64,000 nt of DNA. Source: Anisodus tanguticus (Eukaryota > Streptophyta > Magnoliopsida > Solanales > Solanaceae). The notes below the pieces were generated by a model, which made no database searches, was not told the origin of the DNA, and worked only from the letters and a program-made list of their open reading frames with translations. The stretch lies in the NCBI GenBank assembly GCA_034509755.1, contig JAVYJV010000047.1, positions 124,001 through 188,000 on the forward strand, given 5' to 3'. The position numbers and the translations under genes were made by a program. This document shows, piece by piece, positions 50,047 to 63,470 of this stretch. Within the stretch, counting starts at the first letter, position 1. Each line of letters begins with the position of its first letter.

Positions 50047-53000
50047 TTAATCAATCGATTTTTTTTTACGTATCAAATCTAAAGCCCAAACAACTCTATA
50101 TTGTATCATTGATTCAGTTAAATAATCACTATAATCATCTTTTGCTTTTTTTAACCATTTTTTAGCTTCTGAAAACTTATTATTTTCTCGATAAATCATT
50201 CCTATTTCAAAACAACTTTGTGGTAAAAGATGAGTTTCATCTTTGATACGTTTTTTACTAAAAAAAAATTTGAAAATCAATTTAAATATAATTAAATTAT
50301 CTTTATTTTACTTACCAACTAATTACTTCTTGAAAAAGTTTGATGGCTTCGTCTTTTTGATTTAAATGACGTTTTGTTACTCCTTTCATGAAAATTAAAT
50401 AGCAATATTGATCAAGTTTTTTACTTGTATCTATTTAAAATCAAAGAATTATTATTTTAATTAAAAACAATTAGCAACTTACCATTAGACTTTACATGTG
50501 TTTTTAATTTTGTTTCTATATTTTCTAATATTGGGCTTAATAATTTTGGCTCTTTTGCCATCATATGAAAAATATTCCAAATATAAAGTAATTCTAATGG
50601 AGGAAGTAACCAATTTTCTATATTATCATGAAACTTTTTAGATCTTTCAATTACAATTTTTTCATGGAAAGCTCTTTTTCCTCCAATTTTTCTTTTAAGC
50701 TTTGGAATTTTCCTAAAAAAAAAATTAATTAAAATTATTTTTTTAATCTAATCATAATGAATCCTTACCTAAGCTCATTCGAAATTTTCTCTGCTAATTC
50801 TGGTTTATTTTTTTGTTCCATTTCCATAAACAAAAAAACAGCATATAAGTAAGTAAACATAGCTGGAGACCATTTACATTGATCTTTTAAAACTTCAGCA
50901 TATTTTGCTGCGTTATCCCAATCACTTTTCATTCTAAAAAAAATAAATGATCAATAAATATTTTTCATGTTTTATGAATAAAAAAGTTTTTTCCTTAAAA
51001 AAATATAAATCTATCCTTGGTATATTTCTTTTTTAAATTTTAAAAAAAAATTAATGTTAAAACAATTAAATAAAACTTGTTAAATCCTTCAAAAAGTTTT
51101 TATTAAGTTACTTTAACTTTTTTCAATTTGTGATAAGATTATGTAAAATCAAACTTACACATATGACCAACAAATTTCCCAACTACAAGCAAAATGCAAT
51201 TGTAGCCAATAAGTTTGTCCTTCAACACATTCTTTAAAATATTTTATTGCTTTATCAGGTTGACCAAGTAACATTTCTCGTACTCCAAAACCTATTTTGA
51301 CCACTGATGAATTTGGTGTACGTTGTTGCCATATTTTAGCTGATTTATCAAAAAAGTTTGTATCTGATTCACCTAAACCATAGAAATATTCTAAGAAACC
51401 ATAATAAGAACTTAAAAGAATAGAACTAATATCATAGTATAACCCATCAACTAAATTTACAGCTGCTGTCAATTCTTCAATAGCTAAATCTCGGTCTGAA
51501 TTAAAACCAATGTATTCTAAAAGTTTAGCTAATTTACTTGGGAAAAATGAAATTATCAAATCAAATGCACCAATCCCAAGTCGTGTACCTAAAAAAATTT
51601 TTTAGTTGCTAAAACTTTTTTTAATTAATTTAATTAATTACCTGATTCAAAATGCATTCTAGCAACATTAGAACTCCAATTAAGTTTATGCTTTAAAATG
51701 TTATAACATTCTCTAAAAGCAGAATAAGCCATTCTTATTTTTAATCCTCCATTTACAAAACCATAAACACTTTGATCTTCAAGTGCAATTAATAAACCAG
51801 AAACTAATTGAGAAGTAGCATAACATAATTCTGCATGGCATTCAATGTCAGAAAAACTATTATAATCTGGGCTAAACAAATAGTTTAAGTAACTTGTTTT
51901 TTTACGATGTATATCAGCATATTCAGCGGCTTCTTTCATCGATACTAAAGCCAATGCCATTTTTTCTTTATCCATTGATAAAATTGAATCAAAAAAACGA
52001 ACTGCTGCAGCACCTAATTTATGAATAATTGATATATTTGATTGATGTTCTAAAATTTCTAAAACTTCTTCAAATTTATTATCTACAAACTTGATCATCA
52101 TTTGTCTTCCATTTTCTAAACATTCTTCGAATGACAATTCTTTATCTTCAACTCTTAAATTTTCAACGTTTGATTCAATTTTAAATTTAATATCTTTAAA
52201 ATCAAGTCCAGATTTTTTATAGCTTATTTCATCATTAATTTTGTTGTTTTTAATTACATCTTCTAAATTATCATTGATATCAGTTTTAATATTATTATTG
52301 ATTTTTTTTTCATTATCTTCAGTTTTTTCTTTAATTTCTGTTTTGTTTTCTTTTACTTCTGTTTTGTTTTCTTTTACTTCTGTTTTGTTTTCTACAATAA
52401 TTTCTGAATCTTTTTTTTCATCAACAAGTAAGTTAGAATTTTGATCTACATTAGCATCTTTATTTAAAAAAGTTTCCTTTTTATTTACTTGATTTTCATT
52501 TTCATCATTTTCATTTAAATTGTTTTTTAAAGAATCTTTTAATGAAGATTCTTTATTTTCATAAACTTTGTTAGCTAATTCATTTTTAATTTCCTCCACT
52601 TTAGATATACTATTTTTAGATGAAAAAATTATAAAAAGTTAAACAAAAATAAATTTTTCTAAAACTTACTTTTCAACTTTTTTTAAATCATTGTTATTAT
52701 TTATTATACCAACAGCGTCTTGAAATACCTAAAAGTTCAAGATCAAATATTTAGATATAACATTGTAATTTTAATTCTATTTTTAAAAGGAAAATTGAAT
52801 TTACTAATTTTCTTTTAAATTGCTAATTGTTGTAACTTTTCCTTCTGAAAAAAACAATTTAACCTAATTTTCAAGTTTAGAAATCAAATAAATTGATAAA
52901 AATTATAGCGGATAAAGCTCAAAATCATTGAAAAGTTTTCAGTAGTTAAGCTTTTAATTGTCTATTCTTAAAATTTAAAATAATTCATCTTTTATATTTT

Positions 53001-56000
53001 AAAAAAAATTATAAGTATTTATTATTTTGTAAACAATTTTACGATTTCAACATAAAGTATCAATCAATAATTATCGAATAAAAAAATGTAATTAAATATA
53101 TTTTTGAATAATAGCATTAAGTGATTTTTTAGGGATTAGATAAAATGACTAAGCATAATTACTATTAGATAAAATTTTTTCATTTATTTACAAAAAAGCC
53201 AAACAACGTTTTGTAATTATAGCTAGAAAATAATTTCTAACTTGTTTTTTTCGACTTTTTTTTTCAAAAACTCTAAAAGTTTTATATAAAAATAAAAGAG
53301 ATTCAGGTTTTAAACAAAATTAAGGTTTTTTAAAAAACATAAAAAATTAAAAAATAACCAGAAATTAAGTTTTTCATCAATTTTTGATTAGTTTTTAGCA
53401 TCTTTACAATTTTTCTTTTACTCAAACTAAAACTAAATTTTTTTAAAAAAAAAAAAAAATTTTTACCATTTTTTATCTTAATAAGATTAATATAAAGTAT
53501 TTAAGAAAAAAAATTCATTAACTTTTATAACACAATAAAAATAAGTTTTAAGAGATGAAAATTTTAATAAAAAAAACACAAGAACTGATCAGTAAAAAAG
53601 TTTTTAACTAAATGAAGAATAATCATGTGAATTTTTTTTTAATTATTTCTTGAATTTTTTGAAACAAAATTTTTATTTAATTTTAAGTTCGGCCCAAAGT
53701 TCCTGTTACAAAACGCAAATAAGTTTTTGTTAAGACAAAATCAAAAAAGCAGACAAATTTTTTTTTTTATTTTCCAAAAACCAAACTAATAGAAAAGGTG
53801 AATGTAAACTGGTTAGTTTCACTCTTTTTTTTTTTAAAAATTTAATCAAAAATGCTAATACACGTATTTTTTCAAAAGAACCAGTAAACTTAAAAAAAAA
53901 TTATTTCTTAATGATAAAAGTACAAAGTTCTTTTTAAACAAGTAAATTTAGATGAACACAATATGCTACAACAATTAAATTTTTTAAGTAATATCAAGGT
54001 AGCTAAAAATAAAAGTTTATTTTTTTACTGAATTAAAAAAAATCGAAATTTGCACAATTGAATTAAACAATAAAATTTAATTTTTTGAAATATTATTTAT
54101 CAAAATAATTGTAGGCCAAATTTTCAAAGTCGTCTTAAAAATTTCAATTACTTTAAAACCGAAAATAATTCATCTAAGATAACAATTCAGGAACTTTTAA
54201 AATTATTTATACTTTTGTATCAAAATTATATAAAAATTATCTATTAATAAAAAAATCAATACGTAAAACAATATACTATTAATTTTTAATGAAAAAAAAT
54301 CAAGTACCAATGAAAAAAGATAAAAATATTTTTAATAGACAAAGTTAAAGCTAAGGCTATTTTTAATAATAAACATGATTCAAAAAATGATTATGTTTAT
54401 TATGATGGAATTTTTATTTACTAGTTTTTTACTTCTTTTTAAATTGAAAATGTCTTTAAACTTAAAAACTTTTCCGAATATATTTAAGTTATACTAACAA
54501 AAATTCTTTACTTTAGAATTATATCATTTTCAATATGTAATCTTTTTTCAAAAAACCTCTACTTAAAGTTTTTTCAAAGCTGTGTCTCTTTTTATTTGTA
54601 ATAAAAAAAACTTACTTAAACATATTAATGAAAAAAAATTTAAGTTTTTATCATTTTTTTAAGTATTGGCTAATTTGAAGAAAATTTGAAAAAAAAATAT
54701 TAATAGATTTTAAATATTTTAATTAAAACCAAATTTAACTTTAAATTTTACTTTGAATTAAAATTTCAAAAATCTTAGTTAGGTTTTTAAAAATTCTAGA
54801 ATTGTAGTTTTAAAGTTTAAGGATGATTTGGTCAAGATTTTAAATTAGCATTAATCAACATTCAAGTATTAGATTTTTTTTTTTTAAATATTCACAGTCT
54901 AATTTATTTTTTTCACCTTCTAAGAAAATTATATTCTGAAACTTCTATAAATTTTAACTTAAAATCTTTAAAAAGAATATTAATATTTGATATTGATAGG
55001 CTATAAATTTTAGAAAACCATGAAAAATGAATCTAAAATTTAGTTAATTTAAAAAACTTAAAATTTCATTCAAAGATTTTTGAAAATTTTAACGAAACTT
55101 ATTAATAATCAAAATAATTAAAATTATTCTTTAAAAATTGAAATAAAATTATTTTAAATAGAAAGTAAAAATTATTATCTTCTTTTTTTTAAGTTTGTTG
55201 AACTTAAAATATATTTCCTTTAATAGCTTTCTTTTTTTAAAAAGATAAATTGTAAAGCATCTTTTTAACCTTTAGTTTAAAGGTTATTGAAAAGTTCAAA
55301 ACTAATTTAATCCTTTTTTCTTTCTTTTATGAAAAGTTTGGTGACTTAAGTTTTTGATTATAATTTCACTTTGAATTTAGATATGTTTAAAAAAACTTTT
55401 TTATTTTAAGATTAAATATAATCTTAATCAAAGAAGTTTAATTTGAAAAATTATTTTTTATAAAGAATGATACTATCTGGGTTTTTTGGTATAAAAAAAA
55501 AATTTGATGGTCATTTGATTTTTGTTTCACAATAAAAATTCTTAAGTCGATTTTTATAAGAAAATAAAAAACTTAATTTAGTTAATTAGTTAAAAAGTCT
55601 TTTTATCAATCAATTTTTTTTTTTTGGAAATTTATATGGATTTAAAATTGATATTTTATTTTTTAATTAAAATCAGAATACTTGAAATTCAATAAAAACT
55701 TATCCTTTGTTTCATTAAAACTTCAATATTCTTTAAGATAAAATATTTACAATAAAATTTAAGCAAACGCTTTATTGATTAAGTAATTGAAAAAAGCGTT
55801 TAAGTCATAATCATTGTTTTGAAAATTCAAAAATATTTTTTCTGATTGATGAAAGAATTTATTTGTTTTGAAGATAAAAATTAAATTTGTATACATACAA
55901 TAAAATTTTTTTTCTTCAAAAAAATGATTTTGTGATTTCTCTTTGTATTATCTTAATGGTTAAAATTATTTAATTTTTAAGTTTGAAAAATTTTATCAGA

Positions 56001-56925
56001 AATTATCATTAAAATAATTTAGTTGAAAATATTTTAACCGATTTGGGCAATTAGAAAAAAGAAAGTAAATTTTTTGTTTAAATTCTTTTTAAGTAATTTC
56101 ATTTTATTATTTCAAATGAGAAAAAACTTTTTTTATAAAATAATTTAAATTAGAATAATTTAAGATAAATATTTGAAAAAAGCGTTAAATTTTTTAGACA
56201 AAATAAAGTTTTTTTTTTAAAAGAAGACTGTTTTAATCAATATATCTGTTTAGAGGTCAGTTTAATGTAAAATTTTGCCTAAATAAATAGTTCAAAAATT
56301 TAAATCACTAAATACTTAATTAGAACAACAAAATCCTTAAAATAAAGAAAAAACTAAAAAGAAAAAATTAAAAAAAAAATTTTGATTTTTAAACTTGAAA
56401 AAAACAATATAAAATGTAAAAAACTTTTTAAATTATTATTTTATTACAAGAAATCTTTGTTAATTACTTTTGAAAATTATATGTTAATTAAAAATTTAAA
56501 TTTTAATTTAAAGAATTTAAAGAAAATTTTAAGTTTTAAAATAAATAAAATAAAAATACTTTAAGTTTTTGAATTTGCTCTAAAAAGAAAATAAAATCTT
56601 TTTTTTTTGTTCAGTAAAACCATTTAGATTGTTTAGAAATATCAATCAATATACGAATAAAAATTTAAAATAATTTAAGTTTTTGAATAAATTATCTAAG
56701 AAACAAAAATTATTTATACTTTTTTTTTTATAAAGAAAACAGAAAAAATTGAAAAGATACTTTTGTAAAGTCACGTATTAATAACATTCAACAAACATTT
56801 GAAACTGATTATAATTAGAATTTTTCATACTTTTCTTAAAAACAAAATTTAATCAAATTTAGAAATTAATTTAATATACTTACTTCATCATTAGCGTTAA
56901 TTAATTCAAAATCAGACAGAGTCAT
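50047..56925 (-). CDS. TTC39: TTC39-family tetratricopeptide protein (DUF3808)
   Basis: Eight exons (56884-56925, 52670-52728, 51642-52609, 51159-51588, 50769-50933, 50483-50712, 50316-50430, 50047-50257) join in phase to 739 aa. TTC39 proteins have TPRs and their biochemical role is not well defined; TTC39B is tied to lipid traits in mammals. Family stretches: GAAAVRFFDSILSMDKE, the ECHAELCYA block, FVNGGLKIRMAYSAFRECY, GIGAFDLIISFFPSKLAKLL, then EYIGFNSDRDLAI, LPPLELLYIWN, and KWLKKAKDDYSDYLTESMI near the end. The first ~180 residues are Lys/Glu/Asn-rich and look disordered, with a KTEVKEN tandem repeat. Exon 1 (MTLSDFELINANDE) joins in phase across a 4.2 kb intron; its DNA signals are good, but it is the least certain exon. 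Which TTC39 paralogue is unknown. Confidence 0.93.
52331..52392 (-). repeat. 21-bp coding tandem repeat in TTC39 (KTEVKEN units)
   Basis: Two exact 21-nt copies (52351-52371 and 52372-52392) plus a third degraded one (52331-52350). They encode KTEVKEN, KTEVKEN and KTEIKEK on the minus strand, inside the disordered N-terminal part of TTC39. Such a repeat is likely to vary in copy number between individuals. Confidence 0.85.
52729..56883 (-). other. 4.2 kb first intron of TTC39
   Basis: Donor GTAAGT at 56883-56878, acceptor TTTTAG at 52729-52734. It is A/T-rich throughout. The frame at 56382-56564 (plus) is Lys/Leu/Asn low complexity. I see no nested gene. A patch at 53690-53720 (GTTCGGCCCAAAGTTCC) is the only GC-richer word. 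Confidence 0.55.
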
Positions 56926-58986
56926 TTTAATTTCTGAGAATGTAAATTGTAAAAACTTAACTTAAAAAAAACTTTAAACTTCTAATTGAAAAAAAAAATT
57001 TATTTATTTTGAACATAAAAATTATTTTCTAAACTTTATAAAAATTTTCTTTCCGAAATTAAATAAGTTTTCAAAATATAACTGATCAAATTTTGATTAA
57101 TTTAATTGAACAAACACAAACAAAATTAAAAAAAAATAATCAATAAAACAGATTAGAACAAAAATTTAGTTAAAAAAACATTTTTCTTTTTAAAATAGAT
57201 TTTAGAAAAGCAATAATTTTCTTTTTAACTTTTTTAAGTTTCCTTTTTTCTAAACTTTATTTTTAAGAATGAATTTATTAAAACGACTTTTTAGAGAAAA
57301 AAAAGTAAAAGTTTTCAAGTCTAAATGTAAATTAACTTAAAATAGGCGTAATGTGAAAACTTTAAAAAATTACTAAAAGTTTTAGAATCAAATTTAGAAA
57401 ATATAACCAAAAATTGTGATTTAAGTCTTATTTATTAAACCTGAAATTTACATGTAAATTAAAAAAATCGATATTTTTATCTAAAGCATCATAATTAAGA
57501 ACCTCCTTTAATTGTTAATTTTTTATATTAATACATATTTTAGAAATAAAGTTTCATTGACCACATAAAATTATTGGTAAATTTTGAGAAATCTATTTTT
57601 ACTTTCTTAATTTTAATAACTTTATAAAATTAACATTTTTAGTAGAAAATTTAAATCGATTAAATTTAAGTCAGTTAATGAAGATTTAAAAAGTAACATT
57701 GATTATTGAAAAATAAACAAAGTTTTTTTTAAAGTTAAATGTTATCAAAACTTCACCTTTAGATTTAAATAAGAATAAAAATAGCCTTAAAAAAATTCAA
57801 CCGTATTAACAGTATTAAAGTTTTGAAATTAGCTTTCAATTATTACCTTGATGAAAAAATGAAACATGTATTAAAATTATCATCTTTTTGAAGAAAAAAA
57901 TTTACAAAACTGTCAAACAAGTCACAAACCTTGATTTTTTTTGTCAACAATATAATACAAAACTATTCATATCGGCTTTTTTCACATTTTAACTATTAAA
58001 TAATTTTATTGAAAAATAATTTCAATTGAAAATTTTAGTAAAAAATAAGTTTGATTGTTTTTAATTATTTTTAAGTTAAAATATTTCTATTTTGTATAAT
58101 TGATAAATTTTAAATATAACGACAAAAATAATTTCAAATAATAAATGATTTTTATTCAAATAATTCATGAAAAAAGAAAGCCAATAATCTTTAGTTAGCC
58201 TAATGAACTTTGAAATGTTTCTGACAAAAAAAACTTTGATGACAAAAATTAATGTCTAAAATTGATTCAACAGTTCAAACTTGATGTTTAAAAGATTGTC
58301 AGTCAAATAGTTAATAATTTTTATTAAGTTAACTTTACACTTTTTCAATATCAAAATTTTTATTTTGAAAAGTTTTTTAATAAAAAAATTATCTAATAAA
58401 ACTTTTTTTCACCTAACTTTTATATATGAATTATTCAAGCATTATTTTGATCAAATCTCTTTCCTGGTTTATAAAAAAAGATATTTTCACAAAAAAATAG
58501 TTAAGCTAATTTAAATATATTTTTTTTAGCTTTAAAACATCTTAAAAAATTGATTAAGTAAAAAGTTTTAAGATCAAAATCAAATATTTTTTTTGCTTCA
58601 ATAGTTCTTAAAAGAGAAAAAAATTATTAGTGCATTAAATACTAATTGTTTATGAATAATGATTTAAAAAAGACAAAAAAATAAACAAAAAAAATACCTA
58701 AACAATTTAAGAATAATATTTAATTGTTGTTATTAAAGTAAAATTAAAAATTTTAATATATGTAGTCATTAAATTTCAAAACTCAAATAAGTTAAATTTA
58801 ATGCAAAAGTGTAGTTTTTGAGAAATTTAATAAAATAGAATTTAATTTCTTTGTAATTATTTTTTTATATATTTATTTTAAAAATGCAAAACTTAATTAA
58901 AAAGCTTTTATATAATTCACTTTGTATGATACTAAATAAAATATTTTATAACTTTTTTTTAAAAAATTTAACAAAAATATACAATT
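56926..58986. other. TTC39 upstream region / IDE 3' flank
   Basis: About 2.06 kb without any recognisable reading frame. It should contain the TTC39 promoter at its left side. No repeats or RNA genes are seen. Confidence 0.55.
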
Positions 58987-61900
58987 TTAATCAACTTTAA
59001 TCATAGGTTTTAAAATAGGGAAAGCTTCTAAACCAATTTGGAAATCACGAATATCTTTTATAATTTTAGCATCCTAAAAAAAAATTTGTTTTATTAATCA
59101 TTAATTTTAAATAAAATTAAAGTTTTGATCTAAATAGATTTATAAAAAATTTAATTTCAAAACAAACTAAAATCTTACCTTAGGAACTTCTATATTTTTA
59201 TTTTCATTTGAATTATTTTCTTTTTTAGTATTACCAGTAATTCTTATTGATAATTTACGCTTATTTTTTACAAAGTTTTCTATCAAGAAATCTAAAATAT
59301 CTTTTTTTTGGATACCTTTTAAAGCTTCTAATTCAATTTCACGTTTATCAAAATTATAATAATTCAACATTATTTCAGACCAAAATTCATATGACTTATT
59401 AATCAATTTTTTAGGTAACTCACATTTTAAGACTCTTAAACTTTCTTTATATGTGTTAAAATTTTCGTCGGTCATTTTTTCTAAATAATCTTGACCCCAA
59501 ACTAAGAAATTATCAATTCTATCATCTAAATATTGAGGATTATACGATGATTGTATGAAAAAATAAATTCCTTGGATACCTAAATATCTTTTTATTTGCA
59601 TGTATACAATATATCCAAGTTGTTCTTCAGTACGTAAATTATAATAAAATTTTTCTGAAAAAATATTAGCAAGTAATTCAACTTTGACATTTTCGATAGT
59701 ATTTTGCATTTTGAATTGATAATAAGAAAAAATAGCGTTATTAGCATGTAATTGACTTTTTTCATCATAAATATAGAAAGAATTGTTTTCAAATTTTAAA
59801 TGACGTTTAGGCAACAAGCAAGATTTTAAAACTGTAGTTGAGTTATAATGGCTAATTAATTTGTCTTTAGTTATTTTTTCAACTAATTCTACGTCTTTTT
59901 TATTTACGTTACCGTGAACAAAGATTTCAATAAAGAATTTTGAAAAGAAATCATTTACGACTTTTTGAGTTCTTTCGAAAGTTACATTATCCATTGCTTC
60001 TATTAAATCTTCTATTCCAATAAAATCTTCATGAGATAAACAAGCGTATTGAAAGTTTAAAATCTTAGATAAAGGTTGACCTTTGAAGTTTTGTAATTTT
60101 CTATAATAAGATTCTTTAATAATATCGAAACGACTTTTGCTGAAATCAAATTTAGTTAATTCATCAACAACTTTTTCTAAAATAATAGAAAGTTTTTCAC
60201 TATAACCTGAAACTTCTAATAATAAACCATTAGAACTTCGCTCAACTTTGTAGTTAATTCCTGCTAAACTTGCAGAATACGAATATTCATTTAAAGAATC
60301 AGTCAATAAATTTTTATATATAGCCATACAATTCAAAAATAATGGATCATCAGCTAAAATTGGACTTCTTATATGTATTCCATAAAAAGCTTTTGGTATT
60401 TTATAATCATTATCTTGTAAGTACCAAATGTGTGAAAATTTGTCTTTTTTTAAAAGAATAGGATTCTTAGAACTCTCTTCTCTTTCAACTAGGACCAATT
60501 TTTCTGGTACAAAATCATTAACAGCAGGTAAAAACAAATTATTATTGAATCCTGCATTTTTAAACTTGTTCATTGAATCTTCAGAAATATCTTCAAAACT
60601 ATAATCTGTGAAATAATATTTTTCTTTACGATTTGTTTTACCTTGGAACTTTTTAGCAACAATTGTTATTCTCATGTTTTCTGGTTTTAAATGAGTCAAA
60701 AGATCTTCAATTATTTCAGGCTTATAAGTATCTAAAATATAAGAACTTTTTAAAACTTCTTCAATAGGATAATCATGCATGTTAGAAGCAATATTAAGAA
60801 CATAATCTCTAGGTTTTTGTTTTTCTTTATAATTGAAACTTATTTCTTTTAAGTTAGTACATTCTTCAAAAATCCATTTTTTAACTCCTTCTTTTTTCAT
60901 CATATTTAAGTATTGAAAAAAAACTACAATTATATCATCTATTTTATCTAGTCCTTCATTTGTCAAATCCATTTTAACACCAAACATACTCACACCTGGA
61001 GCTAATCTTTTTCCGAAAGAATATAAACCATTTACCCAACCTTTAGCTCTGAATTCCGATAAAATACTTCCAGCTCCTTCATGACCAATTAGATGAGAAA
61101 CGTAGTGTATTGGTTGAGTCCGATAATAATTTTCATGATAATCTGGGATAGGAAATTCAATTAAAAGTTCTTTTAAATCTTTCAAAGGTACAACTTTTAT
61201 GATCTTTTGCAAATGTTCTTTTTGAAATGGATTTTTACTATATTTTTTTACTGAAATATTTTTATTTACAATTTCAGGAAAAGGTAATCTTTAGTGACCA
61301 TTTCATAAAGTTCATCCAAAGATTCTTTTCCTAAAACACATAAAGTCATGATATTTGCTGAATAAAATTCAGAATGAAAATTAAGTAACTCTTGTCTAAC
61401 ATCAATATTTTGAGCTTCTGGAATTTCTTTCAAAGTTTGTTTATTACCAACATTGAACTTGTAAAAATCATGTTCAGGATCACAAGTTTCTTTATCAACA
61501 TAAAAATTTCTTCTTACATCAAAATCTAAATATTGTTCATATTCTGAATGAATAGAATTAAGTTCTTTATCAGTGTAAACAAAATTAAACAAAGGGGCAA
61601 TAAAAAATTGTGCGAATCTAAAAATAAATTTTTTTTAATAAATTTTTGTTTTGAATAATCAATAAATTTACCTATCTAAAGTAGGTTCTAAAAAATTAGA
61701 ATCTGCATCAAAATAAAAGTTGGTGTGACTCGAACTAGTATAAGCATTGTTATATCCTGCATGTTGAGAAATGAATTCAGAATAGTTATCAGGATTCGGA
61801 TACTAAAAAAAAAAAATTACAAAAACTTTTAAGATTAAGAAAAAAATATCTTACTTTTTTTGTTCCTAAAAAAAGCATGTGCTCAAGAAAATGAGCTAAA

Positions 61901-62124
61901 CCTAAAAGATTTTTTGGGTCTGAAAAAGATCCTACATTAACATCCATAGAAGCAGCTGATTTGTCTGTTGTAGGATCAGAAATCAACATAACTTTCAAGC
62001 CATTATTTAAAATCAAACCACGATATTCTCTTTGATCTATTTTTGGTTTTATAATATTATCGATAATCTTTTCAGAACAACCAGATTTAGCAGATGAGCA
62101 AATTTTTTGGCTTTCTAACGCCAT
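58987..62124 (-). CDS. IDE: Insulin-degrading enzyme (M16A metallopeptidase), with one frameshift
   Basis: Zinc peptidase that degrades insulin and amyloid-like peptides. Exons: 61855-62124, 61672-61802, 59179-61617, 58987-59073. They would give about 975 aa if one missing base were allowed; human IDE is 1019, or 978 from its second start. The inverted zinc motif is HFLEH (residues 78-82) with the downstream Glu in HSEYEQ. NLLGLAHFLEHMLFLGTKK, NAYTSSSHTNFYF, FNVGNKQTL and NIDVRQELLNFHS are all family-like. The C-terminal half keeps RTEEQLGYIVYMQIKR (the Arg and Tyr that hold substrate) and GIQGIYFFIQSS. Reading shifts at about 61283-61288: the frame ending VTKDYLF must move by one base to continue LPFPEIVNKNIS, which is conserved. 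No intron explains it. ATG 62124 was chosen. An acceptor-like CTAAG 17 nt before it allows a 5' exon. Confidence 0.92.
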
Positions 62125-63470
62125 TTTCAAAGATATTCTCCTTAGAAAAAAAAAATATTAGTATGAACAAATGAAAATAGAAAAAATTCTGTTTTAACAA
62201 AAAAAACTTAACAATCTTTTTAAAAAAATAAACAAAAATTATAAAAACTGATAAATTTTTTTTTTATAGGCTTTAACAGTTTGAATTATAATACCTATTT
62301 TGAGCAGGTAATAAAACAAGTTGAAGCACGTAAACAGTAGTTAATAATTTAAGCAGATTAAAATTAAAGTTCAAAACTTTATTTTTTGAAAAAAAAGAAA
62401 AAAAAGTGAAGTTCATTTTTTGTTAGTAAATTAGTATTTGATTTAGAAATATTAAAACCCTGAATAATTTTTTCACAGGAAAAAAAAATATTGAATAACC
62501 CTCAAGTTTTAGATGACCAGGAAAAAAAAATGTTTACTTTTAAAGTAGATTTTTCAATTATTTGATTTAAAAAAATAACCAAATAATCTGTTATCTAATA
62601 TTAGGTTGAATAACAATTTATTCAAATCGTCAATTTACCTTCAAGTATATTTAGAATTCAAGAATAAACAAATTAATAATTAAGATTTTCATTTAAACTG
62701 AACTGAATATAAGGAAAATTAGGTTTTCAAATAATTAACTTAATTTACCTCAGCATAAGTTTATCTGTCTTATAAAAGCTAAATTAAGTAACAAAAACCC
62801 ATTGTAATTAAAATCAAATAAAAATATTTATTTAACTGACTATCTAGAATTATAAAACTTACTATCGATTAAAATTTAAAAAACAAATCAACAAATTAAA
62901 AAAATCAAACAAACATAAGATAAGATGATTTAATAATAAATAGAAATTTTATTTCCTAATTTAAACTGTAGAAAATAAAGTCTGTTGTCTTTCATAATAT
63001 TTAAAACTATTGATTACAACGGCGCTTAATTTAAATTTTTTCCGTTTAAAAATTTTTTTAATTAAAACTCAATGTTTTAAATGTCTCCAAAGAGATTATT
63101 CAAATAACTAATAGAAAATAAAATTTCTTTTTCAAATGAACTTCACTTATTTTTCAAAAAAAAATTTTTTTTTTTTAAAAACCAAAAAACTTATACGTAA
63201 AATTTCCAATTTAACTGAATCAAATTAATCTTTTAATTCGCTTTTTATTGAACAAAAATTAATTTTTTTTCAAAATTTATAACCTAAATTTACTTTCAAA
63301 AAGAATAAAAAAATAATTTGTTTTTGTTTCTAAAGAATTTGATTTATTAAAAAGAAGTTTAACAAAAAAAAACTATTAGAGAATATAGTTTAGTTAATGG
63401 ATGAGGTTTAAAAAAAAAATTTAATTTAAAAAAAAGTAAAACTGCTTCATTAAATTTTTATCAACCTAAT
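62125..63470. other. IDE upstream region / WDR12 3' flank
   Basis: About 1.35 kb, A/T-rich, with no recognisable frame. It should include the IDE promoter and perhaps an untranslated exon. Words with G and C: TTTTGAGCAGG at 62298-62308 and ACAACGGCGC at 63017-63026. Confidence 0.5.

Noticed and set aside
56382..56564. 60-codon plus frame in TTC39 intron 1
   Set aside because: Lys/Leu/Asn low complexity, no likeness to any family.
61261..61310. An intron as the explanation for the IDE frame break
   Set aside because: The only acceptor-like TTTCAG (about 49 nt downstream of GTCACT) would delete conserved residues and give a stop or the wrong phase; a GTAAAT donor would leave a 19-nt intron.
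28173..62124. Bacterial-style operons, ribosome binding sites, CRISPR arrays, prophage
   Set aside because: The genes are spliced animal genes with long spacers; no direct-repeat/spacer arrays or prokaryotic gene packing are present.
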